64,000 nt of DNA from Dyella_A sp035685805 (GCF_035685805.1 NZ_DASSAB010000045.1:1-64000); one strand, 5' to 3'; positions 1 to 8,975 are shown, counted from the stretch's first letter. A program made the numbers and translations. Notes: generated from the sequence alone by a model not told the origin.

Positions 1-479
1 AGCAGTTCGTCGGCCGCAGGCGAGAACCAGCTCGCATGTCGCGGCTCCACGGCGAACCCGCCTTCATGGCGCGCCCTCAGCGTGGCGAAGAAGCGCGAGG
101 CCACCGCAGGTTCGAGCGGACGGCTGCGCGGCAGTTGCAGCAGCAGGCACGAAAGTTTCCCGCCCAGGCCATCGACTTCCGAAAGGAATCGCGACAGGCA
201 GGCCGCGCAGCCGCGCAGGGCGCGCTCGTGGCTGATCTCCTGCGGCAGCTTGGCGGTGAAACGAAAGCGCGCCGGCACCGAAGCCGCCCAGCGTTCCCAG
301 GTCTTGCGCTGGTGCGAACGGTAGAAGGAGGAGTTGACCTCGACCACATCGAAACGCGTGGCATAGCGCGCGAGCATGGATTCCCCCTCGCCGAATAGCG
401 CCGCGTACTGGCGCGGGATCGACCAACCCGCGCAGCCGATGCGCAGGTTCCGGGGCAGGCGAAGCGGAGGCGCGGACAT
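1..479 (-). CDS. DUF72 family protein (N-terminal part, cut by window edge)
   Basis: An open frame on the minus strand starts at ATG 479 and leaves the window on the left, so about 159 N-terminal residues are visible. The protein opens with RIGCAGWSIPRQYAALF and continues with DVVEVNSSFYRSHQRKTWERW and a FRFTAKLPQEISHER stretch. These are the hallmark segments of the DUF72 (YecE-like) TIM-barrel family. An in-frame TAA lies four codons upstream of the ATG, which fixes the start. The biochemical role of DUF72 proteins is not established and I do not propose one. It is divergent from pilA and shows no functional link to it. Confidence 0.85.
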   Translation of the reverse strand, partial: MSAPPLRLPRNLRIGCAGWSIPRQYAALFGEGESMLARYATRFDVVEVNSSFYRSHQRKTWERWAASVPARFRFTAKLPQEISHERALRGCAACLSRFLSEVDGLGGKLSCLLLQLPRSRPLEPAVASRFFATLRARHEGGFAVEPRHASWFSPAADEL

Positions 480-765
480 TCCCGATTTTTAGCTCGGCGC
501 CGCGCGCCAGCCGCGACGCCTCGTCGCGATCGGGGCGGCCGACGACGGCGGCCGCGTCGGCGCCGAAAACGCAAAGGAGGGCAACCAGGAAAATGCTGCG
601 TTGCGGGGACATCGCGACTCCTCGGGGCTGGGGCCATCAATGGATGCGCGGGCAGGGCCCTTGGTCGCAGCCGCTCTTAACAAGGCCCGGAAATTCGGTG
701 GTATCGTTGATCCACTTGGTAGCCCCCGATGCCAAACACCAGTTTTGCGTCGGGAGGATCTTCGC

Positions 766-1200
766 ATGCGCATGGCCAAGGGCTTCACCCTGATCGAACT
801 GATGATCGTGGTCGCGATCATCGCCATCCTGGCCGCCATCGCCATCCCGGCCTACCAGGATTACGTGATCCGCTCGCAGGTCTCCGAGGGCGCCGTGCTC
901 TCCGATGGCGCCAAGACCGCCGTTGCGGAGTTCTACAACAACAAGGGCCACTTCCCGACCACGAACACCTCCGCCGGCTTGGCAAGTGCTCTCTCGATCA
1001 AGGGCAAGTACGTCACCCAGGTCGATGCCGCTAACGGCCTCATCACGGCGACGTTCGGTAACGAAGTCAACGACAAGGTGGCAACGAAGGTGCTGGTGTT
1101 CTCCGCCGTACCGGGCGAAGGCAGCATCACCTGGAACTGCAAGGCCGCTGCTGGCACCAACGTGGACCAGAAGTACCTGCCGACCGCTTGCCGCGACTGA
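766..1200 (+). CDS. pilA: Type IV major pilin PilA
   Basis: Structural subunit of the type IV pilus, 144 residues. The leader is MRMAKG followed by FTLIELMIVVAIIAILAAIA, the class III signal: the prepilin peptidase cuts after Gly6 and the mature chain starts at Phe7, with the conserved Glu5 at residue 11. The globular part carries DGAKTAVAEFY (residues 48-57) and a C-terminal disulfide pair, Cys125 (in WNC) and Cys142. GGAGGA at 753-758 sits 7 bp before ATG 766, which favours this start over ATG 772. pilB, pilC and pilD lie about 14 kb downstream, separated by a glycan gene block. A strong terminator follows, so pilA is probably expressed alone. I found no convincing sigma-54 -24/-12 promoter upstream. 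Confidence 0.97.
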   Translation: MRMAKGFTLIELMIVVAIIAILAAIAIPAYQDYVIRSQVSEGAVLSDGAKTAVAEFYNNKGHFPTTNTSAGLASALSIKGKYVTQVDAANGLITATFGNEVNDKVATKVLVFSAVPGEGSITWNCKAAAGTNVDQKYLPTACRD

Positions 1201-1219
1201 TTCTCTCGCAGCATGATTC

Positions 1220-1252
1220 AGAAGGGCCGCCATGCGCGGCCCTTCTGCTTTT
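1220..1252 (+). terminator. Rho-independent terminator of pilA
   Basis: A perfect 11-bp stem (1220-1230 with 1236-1246) and a 5-nt loop are followed by GCTTTT. It lies 20 bp after the pilA stop and before the next gene. It would limit read-through from abundant pilA transcription into the glycan genes. Confidence 0.85.
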
Positions 1253-1261
1253 CGGAACGAC

Positions 1262-3385
1262 ATGAAACGTCTGTGGGGATATCCCGCATTGGCCACCCTG
1301 GCCATGCTGCTGCTGACAGGCTTGGCGTACTGGCCCGGCCTGTCAGGCGGCTTTCTGTTCGATGACTATGCCAACCTGCCTGCGCTGGGCGCCACGGGCC
1401 CCGTGGGAGACTGGAACGGGTTCTGGCGGTACATCACCTCCGGGCGCGCGGATCCTTTGGGGCGTCCGCTGTCGCTGCTCAGCTTCCTGCTCGATGCCCG
1501 CGACTGGCCGGCTGCGCCGCTCCCGTTCAAGCGGACGAACCTGCTTGTCCACCTTGCGAACGCAAGCCTGCTGGCTCGCCTGCTGTATGAGTTATACCGG
1601 GCCCGAGCGGTCTGGAACGCGGACCACGACGCTCCTGCGCGACAACAGCGGCTTGCCATTGCCTCCATCCTGGGCGCCAGCTTCTGGGCACTGCACCCGC
1701 TCCTGGTGTCGACGACACTTTATGTCGTACAGCGCGAAGCGATGCTATCGACACTATTCACCCTGCTGGGCCTGATTCTATGGCTGCGCGGACGACGCGC
1801 ACTGCTGCGGGGCGATCGCCTGCGAGGCATAACCTGGATCCTCACCGCGCTGGTGGGCTGCACCGTCCTTGCCATGCTCAGCAAAGCGAACGGCGTACTG
1901 CTGCCGGCACTTGCGCTCATCATCGAGCTGGCGCTCTTGAAGGACGCGCACGTCCCGATGAAGGCCGCCACAGCATCCGCTGTCGACCCAACTACCGCAG
2001 CATCGAACGACCATCGCCGCATCTACCGTCTCACCATGATGTTGTTCGCTGGTGCGCCGACCCTCGCGGTCACCGCCTACTTGCTGCGCGCGGGACTGAT
2101 GGGCATGAGCGGCGACATGGAGACCATAAGGCCATGGACGCTGGGGCAACGGCTGCTCACGCAGCCACGCGTGTTGATGGACTATCTCAGGCTGCTGTGG
2201 GCGCCACGCCCGTTCACGTCAGGCGTCTTCAATGACCACATCGTGCCATCGACGTCGCTGTTGTCGCCCTGGACGACGCTCCCCGCCTTGATCGCGCTGG
2301 TCGGGCTGATCGGCGGCGCCGTCTTATTCCGTCGTCGCTGGCCTGCGATAACGCTCGCCATGGCGTTCTACCTCGTTGCGCAATCGCTCGAGTCGAGCAC
2401 CATTCCGCTGGAGCTCTATTTCGAACATCGCAACTATCTGCCCGCCATACTCATGTTCTGGCCTCTGGCCCTGTGGCTTTGCGGTGTGACCCAGAGGGGT
2501 GCGACTGACTGCTCTCCGGCGCCCCAGAGCGAGCGCGGGCGCACGCGGGCGTCAGCAACCCTGCAATCAACTGGCTTGCGGGCATTCATCGCGCTGCTGC
2601 TTCTGGTTGGCCTTGGCAGCATGACCTACGCCCGGGCGAGCCTGTGGGGGAACACAAATCAGCAAGTCATGCTGTGGGCAAGACTAAATCCAGGCTCGGC
2701 ACGGGCCCAAGTAAGTGCTGCGTCAGTCGAGGCCGCAGAAGGGCGGCCGCTGCAGTCGGTTGCGAGGCTGCAATCACTGCTGAAGCGACATCCGGACGAT
2801 GTACAGGCCGCTCTTGGCTTGATCACCGCGCGTTGCCGGCAGGGCCACCTGGATGCCATAACCCTTGGCGTCGCAGAGTCGGCACTGGAAAAAACACCCA
2901 ACACTGGCACGCTTCTCGTCGACTGGTTCGGCAATGCCATCGACCACGCCAGTGATCCGATATGCCCGGACCTCACGCTCAGCACGATCGACAACCTGCT
3001 CCGTGTCGCCGCGGGCAACCGACTGCTCACGCGGCAGCCGGGACGCCGCCAGGACCTCCTGTTCCTGCGGGGCCGAATGGCACTGGCAGCGGACGATCCG
3101 GCAGCGGCGCTGGCGGCCTTCAACAAAGCGCTGGATCAGCGGGTTTACATTGCCGTGGCACTGAGGCAAGCCGCGATCCTCGGCGCGGCAGGATTCCCGG
3201 CGCAGGGCATTGCACACCTCGATCACTATGCCGCCGAACGGCAACTGGCACCGCGACCAGGGCTGGGCATGGCGCGATTGCATGCCTGGGTGCTTGAGCA
3301 CCAGCACTACTGGGACAACGAGTCCGCAAGGCTTCGTCATACACTGCAGGCTGACCTGCAGGCAAAGCGCGCACCCTCTCCATGA
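1262..3385 (+). CDS. GT-C type membrane glycosyltransferase, TMTC-like, with C-terminal TPR-like region
   Basis: A 707-residue polytopic membrane protein. The first periplasmic loop carries FLFDDYANLP with the acidic pair Asp34-Asp35, followed by a GRPLSLLSF segment. Later segments LHPLLVSTTLYVVQREAML and LSKANGVLLPALALIIELAL match the layout of TMTC/PMT-like GT-C enzymes, which use polyprenyl-phosphate sugars and end in tetratricopeptide helices. The last 220 residues are soluble and alanine-rich with TPR-like periodicity. An upstream in-frame ATG at 1232 lies inside the pilA terminator, so ATG 1262 is preferred. The stop overlaps the start of a paralogue by 4 bp. Inferred role: O-glycosylation of pilin or another exported protein. 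Acceptor and sugar are unknown. Confidence 0.75.
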   Translation: MKRLWGYPALATLAMLLLTGLAYWPGLSGGFLFDDYANLPALGATGPVGDWNGFWRYITSGRADPLGRPLSLLSFLLDARDWPAAPLPFKRTNLLVHLANASLLARLLYELYRARAVWNADHDAPARQQRLAIASILGASFWALHPLLVSTTLYVVQREAMLSTLFTLLGLILWLRGRRALLRGDRLRGITWILTALVGCTVLAMLSKANGVLLPALALIIELALLKDAHVPMKAATASAVDPTTAASNDHRRIYRLTMMLFAGAPTLAVTAYLLRAGLMGMSGDMETIRPWTLGQRLLTQPRVLMDYLRLLWAPRPFTSGVFNDHIVPSTSLLSPWTTLPALIALVGLIGGAVLFRRRWPAITLAMAFYLVAQSLESSTIPLELYFEHRNYLPAILMFWPLALWLCGVTQRGATDCSPAPQSERGRTRASATLQSTGLRAFIALLLLVGLGSMTYARASLWGNTNQQVMLWARLNPGSARAQVSAASVEAAEGRPLQSVARLQSLLKRHPDDVQAALGLITARCRQGHLDAITLGVAESALEKTPNTGTLLVDWFGNAIDHASDPICPDLTLSTIDNLLRVAAGNRLLTRQPGRRQDLLFLRGRMALAADDPAAALAAFNKALDQRVYIAVALRQAAILGAAGFPAQGIAHLDHYAAERQLAPRPGLGMARLHAWVLEHQHYWDNESARLRHTLQADLQAKRAPSP

Positions 3386-5463
3386 TGTCGCTCCGCATTT
3401 TTCGCTGGCCAAGCCGCTGGCTCATCCTTCCCGCCCTTGCGCTGACCCTGATCGTCTACTGGCCCGGTCTTTCGGGCAGCTTCGTATTCGATGACTACCC
3501 CAATATCGTCGACAACACGGATCTGCACGTCCGCCACCCTGATGCTGCCAGCCTGACGCGGGCGGCCCTGTCCTCGCCTTCCAGCACGCTGAAGCGACCG
3601 CTGGCCTCGCTCAGCTTCGCCTTCAACTATCTCGCCACGGGCTTGGAGCCCTATGGCATGAAGCTCACCAACCTGCTTATTCACCTGTTGAACGGCTGGC
3701 TGGTCTTCCTGCTTGCGCGTGGCCTGCTGCAGGTCAGCGACGGGGAGCCGCCCGTGAGCGTTGGGGTCGAGCGGCCCGATAACGCCCGCGAGCTGCAGAA
3801 AAGCACTCTGTCGGCACTGCTGGCGCTCGGCTGGATGCTGCTGCCGATCAATCTGACGGGCGTGCTCTATGTGGTTCAACGCATGGAAAGCATGGCGAAC
3901 GCATTTGTGCTGCTGGGCCTGATCGGCTACCTAGCCGGACGACGCCGCATGTTTGCGCACGAGCGCGGGATTCGCCCGTACCTGCTTTGTATTTCAAGCA
4001 TCTCCTTACCGGCCGCCGTGGGGCTGCTGGCGAAGGAGACCGCGGTGATGCTGCCCCTGTACGCGTTTTTCCTGGAGTGCGTGCTATTCCGCTTTCGCAA
4101 CGGCCGGGGGGCAGCGAGCGCTCCAGAGAGCGCCGCACCTGCTATTGGAACCTCCGTACAGAAGGCTTCTATCGACCGCCGCATCGTCGCGCTGTTCCTG
4201 GTCGTGCTCGCCCTACCGATGGTTGCAGGCTTGGCGCGAATGCTGCCCGCGCTGCTGAAGCCTCAAACCTGGGCTACGCGCGACTTCACCATGCCACAGC
4301 GGCTGATGAGCGAAGCACGCATCGTGCTGGACTACATCCGCTGGACCGTGGTGCCCACGCCGGATGCGCTGTCGTTCTATCACGACGACTTTCAGGTTTC
4401 GACCGGACTGCTGACGCCGTGGACAACGCTCGCGAGCATCATCCTGCTCGCCGGTCTCGTGTGTGTCGCCCTGTGGATTTGGAAGCGTCGTCCCCTGGTC
4501 ACGCTGGGCATCGCGTGGTTTCTCGGCTGCCATCTGCTGACAGCGACAATCATCCCGCTGGAACTCATTTACGAGCATCGGAACTACTTCGCGAGCCTGG
4601 GGCTCCTCATCGCGATCGTGCCGCTGCTGGGTGCGCCCGTCGATGGACTGGCCTCGACGAAGAGGGATGACCGACCAGGCTCAGCTCGGAGCGTCCGGAA
4701 CGAAACATCGCAGGCGCTTCCGCTGGCGCTGCCGAGATTCGTCCTGCTGGGCGGGCTGATGCTGCTGTGGATAGCCCAGACGGCGGTCACGGCCTATGCC
4801 TGGGGAGATCCGTTGCGGCTGGCTCGCGAGCTTGCCGATAGAGCACCGGCGTCTCCTCGCGCCCAGTACGAGCTCGGGCGCACCTATATCGTCTACTCCC
4901 ACTACCAGCCCGACTCGCCATTCATCCACCTGGCGCAAGCGCCACTGGAGCGCGCCATGGCCCTGCCGGAAAGCTCCATCCTTCCGGAACAGGCGCTGAT
5001 CTTCCTGAACGCCATGATGCATCTGCCACTGAAGGAAGCATGGTGGACGAGCATGGTCACCAAGCTTGAGAGGAAGCCTCCGGGTGTACAGGACGAGAGC
5101 TCGCTTGCCGCCCTGACCAAGTGCGCGGTACGAGGCACCTGTGATCTGCCCCGCGGGCATATGGTGGCTGCGTATCTTGCCGCGCTGGGACATCCCAACC
5201 CAAACGCCAGACTGATGGCCTCCTACAGCGACTATGCGTGGAATGTTCTTCATGATCATGAGCTTGGCCTGCGCATGGCCTTGGCGGCCGAAGCAAAAGA
5301 GCCTGCGACAGCGGCCTACGCCATCACGGTCGCACGCATGCAGCTGGCCGAAAAGGACTACCGCAATGCCAGGTCGACCATCCTTAGACTGCAGTCTCTA
5401 AACACTGCAGGCAGCCTCGATCGAGACATAGCGCGGCTGCGGGAACAACTTCCAGCGAAGTAG
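3382..5463 (+). CDS. Second TMTC-like GT-C membrane glycosyltransferase (paralogue)
   Basis: A 693-residue homologue of the preceding protein, translationally coupled to it by an ATGATG overlap (start ATG 3382 or 3385). It repeats the same plan: YWPGLSGSFVFDDYPNIVDN with Asp37-Asp38 in the first loop, LKRPLASLSFAFNY, then LLPINLTGVLYVVQRMES and LLAKETAVMLPLYAFFLE membrane segments. The soluble C-terminal region is TPR-like. The two proteins are clearly related but diverged, so this is an old tandem duplication. They may have different acceptors or sugars, or form a pair; that is inference. Enzymatic activity rests on family resemblance only. Confidence 0.73.
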   Translation: MMSLRIFRWPSRWLILPALALTLIVYWPGLSGSFVFDDYPNIVDNTDLHVRHPDAASLTRAALSSPSSTLKRPLASLSFAFNYLATGLEPYGMKLTNLLIHLLNGWLVFLLARGLLQVSDGEPPVSVGVERPDNARELQKSTLSALLALGWMLLPINLTGVLYVVQRMESMANAFVLLGLIGYLAGRRRMFAHERGIRPYLLCISSISLPAAVGLLAKETAVMLPLYAFFLECVLFRFRNGRGAASAPESAAPAIGTSVQKASIDRRIVALFLVVLALPMVAGLARMLPALLKPQTWATRDFTMPQRLMSEARIVLDYIRWTVVPTPDALSFYHDDFQVSTGLLTPWTTLASIILLAGLVCVALWIWKRRPLVTLGIAWFLGCHLLTATIIPLELIYEHRNYFASLGLLIAIVPLLGAPVDGLASTKRDDRPGSARSVRNETSQALPLALPRFVLLGGLMLLWIAQTAVTAYAWGDPLRLARELADRAPASPRAQYELGRTYIVYSHYQPDSPFIHLAQAPLERAMALPESSILPEQALIFLNAMMHLPLKEAWWTSMVTKLERKPPGVQDESSLAALTKCAVRGTCDLPRGHMVAAYLAALGHPNPNARLMASYSDYAWNVLHDHELGLRMALAAEAKEPATAAYAITVARMQLAEKDYRNARSTILRLQSLNTAGSLDRDIARLREQLPAK

Positions 5464-5465
5464 CT

Positions 5466-5484
5466 GGCGGAGCTCGGCTCCGCC
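5466..5484 (+). terminator. Stem-loop after the GT-C gene pair
   Basis: A perfect 8-bp G+C-rich stem with a TCG loop starts 2 bp after the stop codon at 5463. No T-run follows, so it may be a weak terminator or an mRNA-stabilising hairpin rather than a full terminator. Confidence 0.4.
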
Positions 5485-5536
5485 TGCATTACGCTTCGGT
5501 CACCGCCGCACCATTCCAGACCCGGGATTCCTCGAC

Positions 5537-6715
5537 GTGCCAGGCAAAACCATCCTCACCAAGGCAGATCTCGCCATAAACGGGGCAGATCCGGCGTTTG
5601 CCGAGCCCCTGCATGTCGGGCGCCCGAACATTGGCAGCAGGGAAGATTTTCTTGAGCGGGTCAACAGCATTCTCGACAGCCGTTGGCTTAGCAACAACGG
5701 CCCCGTCGTGCAGGAATTCGAGAAGCAGGTAGCCGCCTACCTTGGCGTGAAGCACTGCATCGCGATGTGCAACGGCACGGTTGCGCTGGAGATTGCGATT
5801 CGCGCGCTGGGCTTGACGGGCGAGGTGATCGTGCCTGCCTACACGTTCATTGCCACGGCCCATGCGCTTCACTGGCAAGGCATCACGCCCGTCTTCGCCG
5901 ATATTGATCCAGATACCCACAACCTGGATCCGGGCGCTGTACGGCGAATGATCACACCGCGCACGAGCGGCATCATTGGCGTACACCTGTGGGGCCGCGG
6001 CGCGCCGGTCGACGAGCTACAGGAAATCGCCGACGAGCACGGCCTGAAATTGATGTTCGACGCCGCGCATGCATTCGGCTGCAGCTACAAGGGGCAGTCT
6101 ATCGGCCGCTTCGGCGCATGTGAGGTCTTCAGCTTTCACGCTACCAAGTTCTTCAATACCTTCGAAGGCGGCGCAATTACTACCGACGATGACGCATTGG
6201 CTGAAACGATGCGGCTTATGCGCAATTTCGGATTCCAGGGGTATGACAATGTCATTCACCCCGGGACCAACGGAAAGATGGTCGAGATATGTGCGGCCAT
6301 GGGTTTGACAAATCTCGCTCATCTCGCCGCAGTCATCGACGCTAATCGACGCAATTACAGAGCTTACGCAGATGTCCTCGCCGGGCTGCCAGGAATCCGA
6401 CTGCTTCCCTACGACGGAGTCGAGCGCAATAATTTCCAGTACGTCATCGTGGAGATCGGTCAGGATTGCCTCGTCGACCGAGACGAGATCGTGGCCGCAC
6501 TGCACGCCGAGAACATCCTGGCACGCAAGTACTTCTGGCCGGGGTGTCACAAGATGAAGCCTTATCGCGAACTGTTCCCCCACGCGGGCCTGGTGCTTGG
6601 ACAGACCAACGCAGTCGCAGCGCGCGTCGTGGTACTTCCCACCGGATCCATGCTGCACGAAGACGAGGTAGCCACTATTGGCAGCGTCTTTCGCGTTCTT
6701 GCAGCCAGCGCGTAA
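5537..6715 (+). CDS. DegT/DnrJ/EryC1/StrS family PLP sugar aminotransferase
   Basis: A 392-residue member of the PLP-dependent sugar aminotransferase family. It transfers an amino group to a nucleotide-linked keto sugar. Visible family marks are SRWLSNNGPVVQEFE near residue 48, CNGTVALEIAIRALG, the FDAAHAFG box with the cofactor-binding Asp, and SFHATKFFNTFEGG with the Schiff-base lysine at about residue 204. The start is GTG 5537, the earliest reasonable in-frame start. The stop overlaps the next ATG by one base (TAATG), so an operon with the ATP-grasp gene is likely. No nucleotide-sugar 4,6-dehydratase lies next to it, so its keto-sugar substrate must come from elsewhere in the genome. Confidence 0.9.
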   Translation: MPGKTILTKADLAINGADPAFAEPLHVGRPNIGSREDFLERVNSILDSRWLSNNGPVVQEFEKQVAAYLGVKHCIAMCNGTVALEIAIRALGLTGEVIVPAYTFIATAHALHWQGITPVFADIDPDTHNLDPGAVRRMITPRTSGIIGVHLWGRGAPVDELQEIADEHGLKLMFDAAHAFGCSYKGQSIGRFGACEVFSFHATKFFNTFEGGAITTDDDALAETMRLMRNFGFQGYDNVIHPGTNGKMVEICAAMGLTNLAHLAAVIDANRRNYRAYADVLAGLPGIRLLPYDGVERNNFQYVIVEIGQDCLVDRDEIVAALHAENILARKYFWPGCHKMKPYRELFPHAGLVLGQTNAVAARVVVLPTGSMLHEDEVATIGSVFRVLAASA

Positions 6716-7893
6716 TGCGGCCTGAGATGACCAGACCCTGCTCGTTCATTGTATTCAGCGGTGGAAATGACAGGGCGGTGGTCGCCTTCCTGCGGGTACT
6801 GGCAATGTGTGGAGAGCGAGCCTTTATTGTTGCGCGCACTGCGCACGACCGGATTTTTCATACAAAATTCCGGAGGGACGTCGTCTGTATCCGTGAGACA
6901 GAGGAGCTCTCGCTGGACATCTTCATGACGTGCGTTGCGCGCGCGCGACTAGTGGCGGGACAACGCACGCTCGTGGTTCTGCCCTCGTCGGAGTACTTCA
7001 ACCATTTCCTTTTTCAACACCGCGCAACGATCGAAGACCAAGGCTGCCAAATCCCACTGGTTGACGAGGCGATCTACAGTCGCCTGACCAACAAGCGGGA
7101 GGCGGCAAGCTTTTTTGCCAACGCAGGCATCAGCGTTCCCGCCGAGATAAGCGGGCGCGCCGCCCTTTCACCACCGATAGTCGCCAAGCCGCTTGCGAAC
7201 GTGAGCAGCAAGGGAACATCGCTCTACCCGGCGCTGCTATTGACGAAAGACGATGTCCACCGGTTTCGGCAATCCAACAAGTGCGACGACTTCTTTTTCC
7301 AAGAGTACGTCAGTGGAGACAGCATCTACCTGTTGACCTATCTCTCGTCGGCCACTCGCATTGAGCTTGCCTGGTCCCAAAGGAACCTGCTGCAGCAGCC
7401 GGACGGAAAGTCCATGCTGCTGGCGGAGCCGAGCACATTTCATGAGTCAGTTCTAGCCCGTCAAATCGTGCAGTTGCTGAGGACTTCCGGCTTTGCCGGG
7501 CTGGGGATGATCGAGCTCATCCAAAATGGAGATCGAACGGTTTTCATAGAGATGAATCCGAGGCTATGGGGCCCGATCCAATTTTGCACGGATCAAGGCC
7601 AACCTCTGTTGCAAGCATTCATCGGTGATTGCCTATACGGCGATCCGCACCGCTACATTGGCATCAATGCTGGCAGGCGCCGGCCCCGATATGCCTGGAT
7701 TGGGGGGCTACTAGAAACGCTGGCATCGCGCCGCCTGCCGGTATGGCATGGAGCCCGCCTTTCCTGGGCGCGGGTCCTTATCGATGGGCTGCAAAGCGAC
7801 GTCTACCTGCGCAAAGATTCCTGGCGCTGCTTCTTTCACGAGCTTTGGCAATCAGCAATAAAGGCACTGCATGACCGACCACATAAAAACTGA
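6715..7893 (+). CDS. ATP-grasp domain protein (carboxylate-amine ligase type)
   Basis: A 392-residue protein with an ATP-grasp fold. A nucleotide-binding strand contains IVAKPLANVSSKGTS, then FFFQEYVSGDSIYLLTY, and the Mg-binding end GLGMIELIQNG followed by FIEMNPRLWGP. Such enzymes join a carboxylate to an amine or thiol through an acyl-phosphate. The N-terminal third (SFIVFSGGNDRAVVAFLRVL) looks like the pre-ATP-grasp domain. ATG 6715 overlaps the aminotransferase stop; ATG 6727 is an alternative. Placed between an aminotransferase and a methyltransferase, it could acylate an amino sugar with an amino acid; this is inference. The coding sequence looks less G+C-rich than the flanks, consistent with transfer. 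Confidence 0.75.
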   Translation: MRPEMTRPCSFIVFSGGNDRAVVAFLRVLAMCGERAFIVARTAHDRIFHTKFRRDVVCIRETEELSLDIFMTCVARARLVAGQRTLVVLPSSEYFNHFLFQHRATIEDQGCQIPLVDEAIYSRLTNKREAASFFANAGISVPAEISGRAALSPPIVAKPLANVSSKGTSLYPALLLTKDDVHRFRQSNKCDDFFFQEYVSGDSIYLLTYLSSATRIELAWSQRNLLQQPDGKSMLLAEPSTFHESVLARQIVQLLRTSGFAGLGMIELIQNGDRTVFIEMNPRLWGPIQFCTDQGQPLLQAFIGDCLYGDPHRYIGINAGRRRPRYAWIGGLLETLASRRLPVWHGARLSWARVLIDGLQSDVYLRKDSWRCFFHELWQSAIKALHDRPHKN

Positions 7894-8722
7894 ACTGCAG
7901 ACGCTTTACGCGGACGCATCGAAGCACTCCACCTACCAGAGCATTCCGGAATTCGTATCTGCAGAGCTCGGCTATTCGGAGACCATTGATGAACAGTGGC
8001 GTGGGGACAAGTCGAGGCTGAGCTATCTTCTCGCCGCAAGGCAACCCGGCGACGGTGAGCACTGGGGCGACTTCGGAGCAAACACTGGCTTCTTCACACT
8101 CAGCCTGGCAAAGCTCTACCCACGTGCACGATTCACCGCCATTGAAGCCAATCCAAACCACGCACTTTTCATCCAGCGCATCGCGGAGTACTTCAACCTC
8201 ACCAACGTTAGCGTAATCAATCGCGCCATAGGACTGCGGCAACTGCTCGAGATCCCGTGCTTCGACTTTCTTCTTCACTTGAATGTGCTGCACCACGCAG
8301 GGCACGACTTTGATCGCGACTTGCTTGAGCAGCGCGAAGACTTTACGGCCTACGCCACACAATACTTGGACCTGCTTCGATCACGAGCGCGGGGCCTGGT
8401 GTTTCAGCTCGGAAGCAACTGGGGCGGCGACAAGACTCAACCAATCATCGGTGTCAGCGAAGACACTGCCAAGCTGCGCTTGTTCGGAAGCTGGCTGAAG
8501 CGCGCCGGGTGGTTCGTGACATCAGTGGCTTACCCGTCCCGAAACGGAGACGGCTCGCTCAGCTACCGGAATCTTGCGCCGCAAGGAAATCCCCCGAACG
8601 TCCAGGTGGACGAGCTTCCGGAGGATGTGCTCGACGAAGCCATCAGTAAATTCGAACTGGAACGGTTCCGCGGGGAATTCAATCGCAGGCCACTGTTCTT
8701 CTGCTCACACCCGAAGCGCTAA
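7871..8722 (+). CDS. Class I SAM-dependent methyltransferase
   Basis: A 283-residue protein with a Rossmann methyltransferase core. Motif I is GDFGANTGFFTLSLA (about residues 66-80), followed by the acidic end of strand 2 in FTAIEANPNHA. A LLHLNVLHHAGHDF segment matches the post-motif region of small-molecule and glycan methyltransferases. The first 23 bp overlap the end of the ATP-grasp gene, indicating translational coupling. Likely substrate: a sugar or sugar-linked group of the glycan made by this cluster; this is inferred from position only. About 250 bp without a convincing gene follow it (8723-8975). Confidence 0.78.
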   Translation: MTDHIKTELQTLYADASKHSTYQSIPEFVSAELGYSETIDEQWRGDKSRLSYLLAARQPGDGEHWGDFGANTGFFTLSLAKLYPRARFTAIEANPNHALFIQRIAEYFNLTNVSVINRAIGLRQLLEIPCFDFLLHLNVLHHAGHDFDRDLLEQREDFTAYATQYLDLLRSRARGLVFQLGSNWGGDKTQPIIGVSEDTAKLRLFGSWLKRAGWFVTSVAYPSRNGDGSLSYRNLAPQGNPPNVQVDELPEDVLDEAISKFELERFRGEFNRRPLFFCSHPKR

Positions 8723-8975
8723 GTGAGTCCGACACGTCAGCCATCGTCCGGCGGTTAAGGCGATGAGCCATCTAAGGGGCACAAGTACCCGCATGACATC
8801 GCCAGGCCCGGCCAGCACAACGGGTATGACCGTCTGCAGCGTCGCCATCCAGGCGCAGCAGCTTTTGGCGGCACGCCATCATGTGATGCTGAATCAACGG
8901 ATACATTGCAAACTCCTGTGGCCGACCATGACTGTCCGGATGGTCAACTAGCCTGTGCCTCACTTAACCACCACC

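Noticed and set aside
641..765. Sigma-54 (-24/-12) promoter expected for pilA
   Set aside because: TGGTAG at about 713 followed by TGC has spacing one base too long and poor matches. I could not support an RpoN site, though PilR/RpoN control remains plausible from other species.
1232..1261. Earlier in-frame ATG for the first GT-C gene
   Set aside because: It lies inside the pilA terminator hairpin; ATG 1262 begins the hydrophobic N-terminus expected for the family.
8703..8848. 48-codon hydrophobic frame on the minus strand after the methyltransferase gene
   Set aside because: No ribosome-binding site, overlap with the end of the real gene and no recognisable family.
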